From Hysterium pulicare CBS 123377 (taxonomy: Eukaryota; Ascomycota; Dothideomycetes; Hysteriales; Hysteriaceae), in assembly GCA_000467715.1 (NCBI GenBank), contig AJFK01000002.1, positions 1 through 24,402 of the forward strand: 24,402 bases of DNA, read 5' to 3'. The position numbers were made by a program, and so were the translations under genes. Shown piece after piece: positions 8,656-17,253 of the stretch. How positions within the stretch are numbered: position 1 is the stretch's first letter; each line of letters starts with the position of its first letter. Under the pieces are notes generated by a model. That model ran no database searches, was not told the DNA's origin, and was given only the letters and a program-made list of their open reading frames with translations.

Positions 8656-11600
8656 ATGTCCGACTCTCCTAGATCCAGCTCTAGGCCTCCCTCAGAAGTT
8701 GTTGAAGACTCTGTCAGTACTACTGACACTGGTGAAGACATGGTTCATCCTCAGGTCGTGGCGAAGGAGCCTGAAGAGGACGGTTTTGAGACCGACCACA
8801 GTTCATCTGATGATACAGGAATCGTGGTAAATTCTTCTAGCTCATCTGATGATGAGGAATGGGAGGATCTTGGCCCTGTAGTTGACGCATATCAGCTGGC
8901 TGACAACCGATTGGCACAGCATTCCGATTCACTTGATAACGACGAAGAAGCTTCTGGAGGCATCGAGCTTGGTCAGAAAACAAAAGCAAACTCTGAAGAC
9001 GCAGCTGGCTCCTCAGAGAAGGATCCAATCAGAACTTCTGAGACAGTCTCGGAAGATGTAAATCAGGCAAACATTGAAGTCAGCAAACAGTCCGCGGCAA
9101 AGGACTCCAACGATGATTATAAGGAAGGAGATGCTCATGATTCAACCAATACTCAAAAAAGCTCCCCACAAAAGCTCATGGAGAACGAAGCTGCCGCAAC
9201 CCCTTTGCCGCCGAGCCCACAATCAGGTCATATACAAAACGATCCTTCCACAGAAGCTGGGGAAGTCAGTACTGCTGTTTGCACTGACGAGCAGACGGAA
9301 AAGAAGGAATCCGATCGTTTGATCGCCGATGAGGTCGCAGCGTCCGCCAAAGAAGATGATGGCGATTTAAAGGACTCCAAAATTGGCCCCGCTCAAGGAG
9401 CGCCAGATAACGAAGCTGCTGCGACACCTTTACCACCAAGCCCACCATCGGTGGACGTACAACAACATGATCCAGTGATTGAAATTGGGAAATCAAATGA
9501 GGAAGTCCGTGCTATTACTTCCAATGACCCAGAGGAGAAAACTGAAATGAAGGAAGTCGGACCTTCAACCATCGACGAGTTCGACAAGCAAGCTGAAGAT
9601 GGTGCAGCACATTCAACGAACACAGACGTAGATTCTTTTCAACAAGCCCGCGACAACGAGGCTATAGTAACTGCTATGTCACCGAACCCATCCTCGGCCG
9701 ATGTACCAGAAGATCAGTCGACAGCAGCTCTCAATAATACGGAGGGTGATCATTTTACAGGCACGAATGATCCTGTAGCGACGGATAAACCAAAGGAAGA
9801 AGATCAGTTGCTCGCGGATGACTTTGCAGATCAACCGATGGACGGACCTGAGAAATCGACAAGCCTTAAACAGGAAGGGCAGACTTCTGAGAACTCAGTA
9901 CAAATGGCTGTAGACCATGAGCCTACCACAACGTCTTCGCTGAGTCTGCAGACGGGGCAGCCTTTGGCTGAGGACTCACAGACCGAAGGATCTTTAATGG
10001 AAGAATCTACCGTTGAGGATCCGTCGACCGATGATCTAACAATTGAGAAATCGGCAATTGCGGAACCATTGACCGTAGAACTATCAGTTGAAGAACCTTC
10101 AACCCAGGAACCTTTGACTGAGGAACCTCTGACCAAGGAACCATCCATTGAGCAAGCACCAATTGGAGAATTTTGCGTTGAAGAACCATCTATCGAACAA
10201 CCAGTGACGGGAGAGTCATCAACTGCTGAGCCGCTTGCCGATTCCTCGGATGAAGCTGGCGGGCTCAAGGACCAAAATACTTCTACATCTCTCGGAAGCG
10301 ATGAGGATCAGCATGGAACGACGGAAGAACATGAAGTAGCTTCTTTAACCACAGATAAGCCCACGATACAAAATGAGGACGGCGAGATCCACATGCATGT
10401 CGAAGACTCTGATGTCAATACCAAATCTGCTCTCAGTCCGGTTACCGAGGAACAGACTCCGGTTACTGCCCTGACCGAGATCGACGAGGCCTACAAGGAG
10501 TATATTCGTAAAATTGTCGAAGACGAATTTGAGAAAGAGCTCTTACTCACCCAACAACAGTTCGACAAAGGTCGCCAGCTGACGCAGCACGAAATGGAGC
10601 GAGTCTACCGGGAGTTTGGGAAGTTTCATCAGGACTTTCAGAAGGGAGCTGGTGTCATTCAGGACGCTTTCAACGACGCGGCTAATAAGGCTGAAACACT
10701 TGTTAAGGAGTCCGTTGAAACTGTGGCCAAGAAATCGAACGAGGATGCCACTGGTTCGATCAGCATTGCAATTGAGAGGTCAGCTAGGGACTCCGTTAAA
10801 GGTTCCATCCGGGATGCCATCCGCAAAATCGAGTCGGCTGTCACGGACTCGGTCGAGATTGCTGCCAAGGATTCATTCCAGCATGCGTCCGAGGACTCCT
10901 TTGAGGCTGCTTTGACTTCGATTGAGAAAGCAGTCAAGGGCGCGATTGAGACGTCTGCGAAAGGTTCGGCAGAGAATGCATTTGGTTCAATCAAGGAAGA
11001 TATCCAAACTACTATTCAAAACTCTGCCAAGATGTCGATTGGCCAGGCTGTCAATTCGATCAAGGATGCAATTCAAACCTCTGCCGATGGTGTTATCAAG
11101 GATGCCATCAAGTCAATTCAGAGCGCTATGCAGAGCACGCTTCAGAACACCGTCAAGAACGAGATTGAGAAGCACACAAATGCTTCGGGCGAAGCCTCTG
11201 CGAATTCAATCCAGGAAGCAATTGAAAACTCATTACAGGATATCCAGAAATTGGTGGCCGAGAAGCACACAAAGGCTTCGGGCGAAGCTCCAGTCAAGTC
11301 AATACAGGAAGCAGCTCAGAACTCAATACAGGATGTTCAGGCATCGGTAGGAAATACTGTCAAAACTTCTATCAATACCGTCCTTAAAGACTTCGTCGTC
11401 GACACCCGTAAATCCATTAGCGCCGACGTAAAAGCAGCAGCTGAGGATGCAGTCAAGCAATCGACTCTCAATACCATCGTCCAGAACCTGCTCGGGCAAT
11501 CACTCCGAGACTCGATCCGGCAGACAGTTGATACGGCGACTCGTCTCGCTTTAGAGGATACCGTCAAAGGTGCTGTGCGGCGAGAGATGAAAGCCGCTGA

Positions 11601-12255
11601 GAATACCATTCAGGCGTCGATAACGAATGGGCTGCACAGCTCTGTGAACGATGTTTTCCGGACTTCGCTCCAACCTGCGGTCGAGTCTGCGATCAATGGT
11701 GCCATTGCAGACTCTCTTGAGTTTGTCGTCACCGATGCTATCGAGGATCGCGTAAAGTCGTCAATGGAAACTGCAGGTGGGGATCTCCGGAAGAGTCTTA
11801 AAGACTCGACCGATGATACTATTAAGTCTTCAGTCAGCGATGCGATCAGGGGATCAATTGGAAGCATGATAAAACCCTCGGTCGAGAGCGCCATCATTAC
11901 GACTTTTGAGAGCCGAGTGGAGGAGGTAATGCAGCATCGTCTGCAAAACTTCATCCAACAAGAGATCCAGAGCACCTGGACCGTTGTGGCAGCGCAGTAT
12001 GGGACGTCCTTCGGAACAGCATATGCGGAAGCTGCTAAGCAGCCGAAACGGGCTCGAGATCAGACCCAAGCTGATGCAAACGTAGAAGACAGTACGGCGG
12101 ATCAGGGAACCAACCCGCAAGATGCTTGGGTCGTCATACGAGCATGGCGAGGAACTCGCGACTTTCTTTGGGATCAGCGGTTATTGATTGCTTTCCTTGT
12201 CTTCAATTTGATCTCACTCGCTCTTGTGTATGAGTACACTCGCGACTTCATCTAG
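8656..12255 (+). CDS. G7: giant acidic and amphipathic-repeat tail-anchored-type protein
   Basis: Predicted 1199 residues in one exon; start CAACATG. Family not recognised. Residues 1-600 are acidic and disordered. They contain DDEEWEDL at 65-72, which fits the Atg8-interacting pattern W-x-x-L with acidic residues before it and is matched in G8. Three diverged units of about 75-82 residues begin NEAAATPLPPSP (177, 252) or a variant (334). A degenerate run of short EEPST/EEPLT-like units fills about 448-528. From about 605 to 1105 the protein is a long Ala/Ser/Ile/Lys-rich helical region with many short pseudo-repeats (SIxxAI, DSVxxAI) and almost no Pro. It resembles in style the amphipathic repeats of apolipoprotein- or perilipin-like proteins, with no family claim. 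It contains a 31-residue tandem repeat at about 838-899. The membrane segment is at about 1175-1192, followed by a short tail. The C-terminal third is clearly related to G8. Confidence 0.8.
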   Translation: MSDSPRSSSRPPSEVVEDSVSTTDTGEDMVHPQVVAKEPEEDGFETDHSSSDDTGIVVNSSSSSDDEEWEDLGPVVDAYQLADNRLAQHSDSLDNDEEASGGIELGQKTKANSEDAAGSSEKDPIRTSETVSEDVNQANIEVSKQSAAKDSNDDYKEGDAHDSTNTQKSSPQKLMENEAAATPLPPSPQSGHIQNDPSTEAGEVSTAVCTDEQTEKKESDRLIADEVAASAKEDDGDLKDSKIGPAQGAPDNEAAATPLPPSPPSVDVQQHDPVIEIGKSNEEVRAITSNDPEEKTEMKEVGPSTIDEFDKQAEDGAAHSTNTDVDSFQQARDNEAIVTAMSPNPSSADVPEDQSTAALNNTEGDHFTGTNDPVATDKPKEEDQLLADDFADQPMDGPEKSTSLKQEGQTSENSVQMAVDHEPTTTSSLSLQTGQPLAEDSQTEGSLMEESTVEDPSTDDLTIEKSAIAEPLTVELSVEEPSTQEPLTEEPLTKEPSIEQAPIGEFCVEEPSIEQPVTGESSTAEPLADSSDEAGGLKDQNTSTSLGSDEDQHGTTEEHEVASLTTDKPTIQNEDGEIHMHVEDSDVNTKSALSPVTEEQTPVTALTEIDEAYKEYIRKIVEDEFEKELLLTQQQFDKGRQLTQHEMERVYREFGKFHQDFQKGAGVIQDAFNDAANKAETLVKESVETVAKKSNEDATGSISIAIERSARDSVKGSIRDAIRKIESAVTDSVEIAAKDSFQHASEDSFEAALTSIEKAVKGAIETSAKGSAENAFGSIKEDIQTTIQNSAKMSIGQAVNSIKDAIQTSADGVIKDAIKSIQSAMQSTLQNTVKNEIEKHTNASGEASANSIQEAIENSLQDIQKLVAEKHTKASGEAPVKSIQEAAQNSIQDVQASVGNTVKTSINTVLKDFVVDTRKSISADVKAAAEDAVKQSTLNTIVQNLLGQSLRDSIRQTVDTATRLALEDTVKGAVRREMKAAENTIQASITNGLHSSVNDVFRTSLQPAVESAINGAIADSLEFVVTDAIEDRVKSSMETAGGDLRKSLKDSTDDTIKSSVSDAIRGSIGSMIKPSVESAIITTFESRVEEVMQHRLQNFIQQEIQSTWTVVAAQYGTSFGTAYAEAAKQPKRARDQTQADANVEDSTADQGTNPQDAWVVIRAWRGTRDFLWDQRLLIAFLVFNLISLALVYEYTRDFI
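11167..11352 (+). repeat. 93-bp tandem duplication inside G7
   Basis: Two adjacent 93-bp units (11167-11259, 11260-11352) both begin GAGAAGCACACAAA and encode 31-residue units sharing EKHT, ASGEA, SIQEA and NS.QD. The start of the units is nearly identical at DNA level while other parts of the helical region are much more diverged, so this duplication is younger than the rest. Confidence 0.75.
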
Positions 12256-12853
12256 GTTTGAAGTAGTTTGAGCTGGCGGGGTGGTATATGCATTTTATCC
12301 TTTTGATTTGGTTGGGCTGGTGATTTTCGGCTCGTAGGTTTGGTGACGACGCCGTATCTAGAATATTTTACGAGTAATTGAGCTGAGGTTGTCACATCAT
12401 TTCTTCCTTGAAAAGTTAGCAATGCACCTTGCGAATTGACAACTCCTACAGAGGGATGAAATGAGTCTGCAAGCCAGGGCATGTAATCGGAAGATGACTA
12501 ACAAGCACGAGAGATGCTCCAACTGCTAAATCAGTTGCAATAACGACCATCGCCATCTTTAGCAGATCATCGCTAGGTCTAAGGGTGTGTGTTGGAATGT
12601 TCTAGTCCTATAAGCAAACATCAGCAGCAAACAGTGGTGTTGGGCTATATCAACCGCCCAATAGCCTTCATCAAGGAATCAAAGCTTCATGATCCAACAA
12701 ATATATCATGTGATTCGAGACTCATAGGTCTATTTTATGGCTAAACCTTGAGATCGTGAGAAATGCCTTTGGTAGGGTAAGTGTACGGCTTTCATCGCTG
12801 AAAGGTCGAGTGATTCCAAAATTACCAGACCTAATCCAAATGCGGGTATCATT
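12256..12853. other. G7-G8 intergenic region
   Basis: No gene or RNA seen. A small hairpin-like pair (GGGCTAT near 12641 and ATAGCC near 12661) is noted but is short enough to be chance. Confidence 0.5.
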
Positions 12854-12908
12854 TACTCACCAAGGGAGGTTTCGTCACTTTCACTTCTTGTAGCCCAAAT
12901 ATATATAC
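12854..12908 (+). promoter_or_regulatory. G8 promoter: TACTCACC, TCACTTTCA and TATATA
   Basis: TACTCACC (12854-12861) and TCACTTTCA (12875-12883) have the same 21-bp spacing as in G7. A TATATATA run begins at about 12900, and the ATG follows at 13016. A CT-rich, CAAC-containing leader lies between. Confidence 0.65.
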
Positions 12909-13015
12909 TCTTAGATCCTGGGCAAAATATCTCACGAACGTCAACTCCTACCATCTTCCAAACCACTCTCAACTCCAAACACAACTGCTTCAAAGCTAAA
13001 AAGCAACGACTCACC

Positions 13016-14593
13016 ATGGTTCATTCTCAATCCAAATCAATCTACTCTCCCCCTGACTCTCCTATTGTCGAGCCCCAATCCAACGAGAATCAACCTATGC
13101 AACCCGTCAAGAGCAACGAAGAAATGGCCAGGGATGTGGATGTCCATCCAGTCGCGTCAGTTGATGCTAGGGATAAGGAAGTCGGAGATTCTCCTGTCTT
13201 GGTTAGTGATCATGACAGTCCTGTAATGGGTTTTGACGATGAGGGCTGGGAGGTCTTGTGCCTAGCCAAAGACGAAGAGCTTACTGACGTGTTCCAGCAT
13301 CCGGGAGAACAAGGAAATGGCGAAAGTGTACTCGGCTTGGGTATTGACATAAGCCAAAAACCAGATGCATCAAGCGAAGCCACAGAAGTCGTGGTCACCC
13401 CCAAAGAGACTCAAAATAAAGAGACAGACAACTTTCAGGCCTCAGCTCAAGCAAACCAAGTCTCAACCTGTCCTGACTCGAAGGCCGAAGCGCTTGCTTC
13501 GTCTCTTCTGGTAGTATCGACTGACAACGAGGACGCGAGGTCTGAGACAGAGGACAAAGAAATGCTACACACTCCTCCAGAGTCAGACGATGAAGATCCT
13601 GCCGATGTGTCAGCAAATGTGAATCAGACACACATCAGTGATAAACATCATACTGAAAACGGCATCGCCAATCTTGATCAGACTGGAGTTGCCACAAAGT
13701 TGTGCTCAGTCAACCACAACGATCATAACGAGGTCCCCTCCCAAAGCACTGCCGAGCGCGTTGCTGGAGACACTATTCCGGATCCTCCTCCAAAGCAAGG
13801 CGAGGCTGAAGAGGCGAGCGTCGCTGACGAGGGAAATGCAGGGGTCATCGATGAATGGGCTGAGAATAAACTCGAGAGAGGCATCGCAGGGCTTCTACAT
13901 GCCTTCAGCCGTGCTAGCAAGCAAGCTGATAAAGTAATCATCGGCTCAGCCCAAGCTTCAGCAAAAACAACCCACGACATCGTGAAGCACTTAGCCACTT
14001 CAATTGATAGTGCAGTCAAGCCGGCAGTGGCTGCATCTATTCAAGACTCTGTTCCCGACGCCATTCAATCGATGCAAACTGTCGTAAAAGAGTCGCTCAA
14101 AGTTGCTATCAAGACCTCAACGGTGACAGTACGCTTCAGCGATTATTTCAACAACACGGTAAAGGAGAATATCAATGCAGCACTCGAGAATGCGATCAAT
14201 CCAGCACTTGAGACTCATTTGACGGAATTTATTCAGCGGAATCTTCGAGACGCCATCCGACAGGAAGTAAGGGCTACTCTGGACAACAATGATGTCGCGG
14301 TCCAAGAGGAAGTCAACGGAGAAGACTGCGATAATCAACCTAGTAATGACAGCGCAACTGATCAGCCAGCTGACGGAGCGGTTGATGACGTCTTCGTGCG
14401 AAACAGATTTCGCAGCAAGCGGTGTTTGATCGCACTTGCGATGCTATTCTATGTCATCTCGCTTGTTGTGGCGATGAAGTATGCTTTCGAACTTGGCGAT
14501 CAATCTCTGAGGTATGATAATGAAAAACTGGCTGAGGCATGGGTTAATGCGATCAACAACAAGAAGCAGCACTTGACTCGGGGTGCTATATAG
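13016..14593 (+). CDS. G8: G7 paralogue, helical tail-anchored-type protein
   Basis: Predicted 525 residues in one exon; start CACCATGG is optimal. Residues 1-270 are acidic and disordered, with DDEGWEVL at 74-81 lining up with DDEEWEDL of G7. Residues about 275-425 form an Ala/Ser/Ile-rich helical region like that of G7 but much shorter, ending in FIQRNLRDAIRQEV, which aligns with FIQQEI and its surroundings in G7. A basic RxRFRSKR patch precedes the membrane segment at about 468-490 (CLIALAMLFYVISLVVAMKY), which resembles the G7 segment. Unlike G7, a 35-residue tail follows it. G8 may be a shortened duplicate, or G7 may have grown by repeat expansion. Function unknown. Confidence 0.8.
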   Translation: MVHSQSKSIYSPPDSPIVEPQSNENQPMQPVKSNEEMARDVDVHPVASVDARDKEVGDSPVLVSDHDSPVMGFDDEGWEVLCLAKDEELTDVFQHPGEQGNGESVLGLGIDISQKPDASSEATEVVVTPKETQNKETDNFQASAQANQVSTCPDSKAEALASSLLVVSTDNEDARSETEDKEMLHTPPESDDEDPADVSANVNQTHISDKHHTENGIANLDQTGVATKLCSVNHNDHNEVPSQSTAERVAGDTIPDPPPKQGEAEEASVADEGNAGVIDEWAENKLERGIAGLLHAFSRASKQADKVIIGSAQASAKTTHDIVKHLATSIDSAVKPAVAASIQDSVPDAIQSMQTVVKESLKVAIKTSTVTVRFSDYFNNTVKENINAALENAINPALETHLTEFIQRNLRDAIRQEVRATLDNNDVAVQEEVNGEDCDNQPSNDSATDQPADGAVDDVFVRNRFRSKRCLIALAMLFYVISLVVAMKYAFELGDQSLRYDNEKLAEAWVNAINNKKQHLTRGAI

Positions 14594-15287
14594 GGTGAGC
14601 GGGGTGTGAGATCATACTGATCTTAAGGGTAGAGGGACTTCGTATCTTGGATCTACCTCGATGTTGAAGGAATCTCACTGGTGTATAGTTCTTCCGCGCC
14701 CGTTACGTAGCTCCAGCACTGCTCTCCTTCATCAGACCTACAATGCATTTAATTCATAACACATGGTAGCTGAAAACCTTCTATTTACGTGAATTTTCTA
14801 TTCATTTGATGAACCAAATAATTGTTCGATGAAATATTATGGTTCCATCTAAAATGGTGAACCATCCCAAGACGATCCTGAATCCTGATATTTGGTCTTG
14901 CCTCTCCTTACATCCAAAATACGAAACACCATCCTTTCCGATCGAGAAGAGAATTCTACGGCCAACTGCCTTCCAGTCGAGCTCTCTGCTGTCCAGGAAA
15001 ATTTTGAGAGTGAATCCACACAAATCATAACAACAAATGCCATTCTCTTTCCACTTTTAAACAAGCCGCGCATGTATGTCTTCATATCAAGGTTGCAAAA
15101 CTACATAAGTAAGTCATTTTACTCAACATCCACTACATTTTTTCTGATACAAGAAGCTCTCCTCACTCTTTGGAATTGACGCTCTCGCCCACGCGTAAGT
15201 AAGTAAGCAAGTCACAAGTAGAAAGATCACTTGCCCTATTTGCAAAAATGAGTAGATTTTCCGTAATCGTATGGAAAGCACCAGAGG
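14594..15287. other. Gene-poor region after the array, part 1
   Basis: No gene supported. Short overlapping frames on both strands around 14802-15180 have no recognisable motif. An inverted repeat with arms ATGGTTC and GAACCAT lies at 14839-14865, and a short GTAA microsatellite near 15195-15208. Confidence 0.5.
14839..14865. repeat. Small inverted repeat
   Basis: Exact 7-bp arms (ATGGTTC / GAACCAT) are separated by 13 bp that are partly complementary. It could form a small hairpin or be a binding site. There is no terminator-like T run and no transposon context, so a chance origin is possible. Confidence 0.3.
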
Positions 15288-15910
15288 GTGAGTCTTGATC
15301 CGAACAGAGTAATCCTACATCCCAATAACCGTGAAACGCTTATGAAAACGTACGTGACCAACCTGCTTTCACTCTCTTCTTCTCGCTCATCTAACACATT
15401 ACTATTCAACAACGTCCCGAACCAACCCATCCACTGTATCCAACCCTCGATCTTTGAAGTCGACAACAGTCTCCTTGCGCCCATTCCTAGCCATCGCAGT
15501 CGAGCTCCTCATACCCTACGCCGTGGGCGCCTCCGTCGACGCGAAGGACCTCAACCGTGGCGAACAGGATACCTATCAGCCTATTACACCCCTAGCAATG
15601 GCTGCGGATCCTCCAGAATGCACCACGGAGATGCCGAACTCAGCGACTCCACCGCAAAGAAAACCTCTATCAACACAACTATGACCAAGCGTGTAGCGGC
15701 AGAGGTTCGGGAAGACATATTTTCGCACCTCCACAATCGAGGAGGCTATTGAGGTCTTGAAATAACGTCAAACAGTGTTGTTCAAGTGGTAATCAGTAGT
15801 CTACTTCTGCTGGCACGGATATAAGACTTGCGTGGAATGCGATCGCAATCATCCCGTAAGTGAAGTCCAACCCGTCCAAAACAGATACAGCTGGCAGCAG
15901 CTTATAGTGC
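15288..15910 (+). other. Possible decayed or unresolved small gene
   Basis: A frame that opens without an ATG near 15454 reads like a secreted-protein start (LRPFLAIAVELLIPYAVGAS) and then a Thr/Pro-rich stretch, stopping near 15684. A second frame (15288-15752) overlaps it. Further on, about 15815-15870, a short frame reads FCWHGYKTCVECDRNHP. No consistent splice model with an ATG joins them. It could be a remnant of a small secreted protein gene or simply noise. Confidence 0.2.
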
Positions 15911-17102
15911 ATGAGTTATGGTAACTGCTGTAATTGGTTCAACTACTTCCCAACGACCGTCTGCCACTAGGCTGGACATGCTTATTATAACGACTTATAT
16001 CGACCAAGACGGTGTTCAGGTTGGCTGAACATGGTCATGGTGGATTGGGCTCGGCCCTGGATGGGAAAAGCTAAACTATAAGGATGTTAGGTCGGTTAGA
16101 TGCACTGCTATTCCATGAAATCTTAATGAGAGACAGAAAGATCTACAGAATCCACAAGAGTGAACTTTTGGGATCCAACATGGTGATGTTTACCTCTTTT
16201 CGCGTCGATTCCGGTTACGTCTTGGGACACATGACAGTGCCATGTGCGATAATCATTTTACAACATGATAAGACTGGTTTGAACTACCTAGGTATATACA
16301 ATACACTCGTCACGAACATGCTGTCATCACCCAATAGCTCCCATAAGCTCCGGCCACATACCTTCCCAAACCCACGTGGATTGGACGGGCGACTTTCCAA
16401 GAGACCTCCCAAGAAACCCAAACCACAAAATCTTCTGCAAGGAAAGCGGTCTTCAGCATAGATCCAAAGTTTCTTCCAAGTTCCGGAAAACTACTACTCT
16501 TTCAACTCGCAACCTATGCGGCTATAGAACTTCCAATTAATATATTCTATTGCAGTATTCTAACTTGTATGGGAGATAGTCACACCAGAAAGTTAACTCA
16601 GCGGTATGAGTCTGTGGTCTACATGGCGTTTGTTACAACAGGGGATGTACACATGTGGTGATGCTTGGCGTGGAGATCTGATATGCAGCTAGTGGTAACC
16701 TGCATCCAAGTCTGGATCTTACCTAGCCTCGCTCAACCTAGCTGCAGCTGAGAAGCTTCGCTGGCCTCGACGTCACTTCTTGCTGCCTTGGGGCTTCAGC
16801 TATTGCCAGAAAAACCAAAGCCCACGCTCTACATACTTCTTGGCTTATACTTGAAAAAGACTGTTTTGTTATATTAACGATATTCCTTTGACGTTGGACG
16901 CTCTCAGCCTTGTGCATACTACCCGAGGTGCTTTTCTAGCCTTGTCAACACCACGGGATTAAAGACGTGGGAGATAGCAAGCAAGGGCTTTTTGAACAAT
17001 TGGACTCGTTTTTGGTCACTAGTGTACGGTCGCTTTTCCTTCAAATCAGCATTATAATCGCGAACCAGCTTAAAGGCATTAAACCAGATCTTATACTTTA
17101 TC
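15911..17102. other. Gene-poor region upstream of the gasdermin-like gene
   Basis: A plus-strand frame at 16084-16461 (125 residues, ATG start) has no recognisable domain, and I judge it doubtful. A 15-mer at 16057-16071 matches the G4 promoter region. Palindromic spots such as AGCTGCAGCT near 16741 are seen. From about 17040 the DNA becomes AT- and TA-rich, which could reflect promoter composition or old repeat-induced mutation. No transposon ends were recognised. Confidence 0.45.
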
Positions 17103-17108
17103 TATAAA
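17103..17108 (+). promoter_or_regulatory. TATA-like box of the gasdermin-like gene
   Basis: TATAAA at 17103-17108 lies 151 bp before the ATG in an AT-rich stretch. The TCACTTTCA box of the upstream array is absent here, so this gene is not obviously part of that regulon. Confidence 0.35.
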
Positions 17109-17253
17109 GGTTAATGATTTTTGCTATAAGGCTGAGAACTGGACTTTAAAAGTATTCCAAAATCCTGCTCCTTCTACCGCCGTAAACTGGCTTTTAGGAG
17201 AATCCCATACATCATTCCTACCCGGCTACCGTCTGGAAAGGGCATATAGAAAC

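Noticed and set aside
9831-10268. 145-codon minus-strand open frame in G7 with regular Ser/Gly repeats
   Set aside because: Its repeats mirror the EEPST-like units of the plus-strand gene, so it is an antisense shadow.
11610-11975. Minus-strand open frames opposite the helical region of G7
   Set aside because: Long antisense frames are expected opposite Ala/Ser/Lys-rich coding repeats. No ATG context or motif supports them.
592-14593. HET-s/RHIM-like amyloid motifs in the array proteins
   Set aside because: I looked because a gasdermin-like gene is close, but saw no 21-residue HET-s type repeats or RHIM-type core. The SLNTI motif is short, polar and unlike these.
16084-16461. 125-codon ATG frame in the gene-poor region
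   Set aside because: No domain, no signal peptide, no membrane segment and no cluster promoter boxes. Length alone is compatible with chance.
17040-17200. AT- and TA-rich stretch as a possible mutated transposon remnant
   Set aside because: No terminal repeats, target duplications or coding remnants are seen. Promoter composition explains it equally well.
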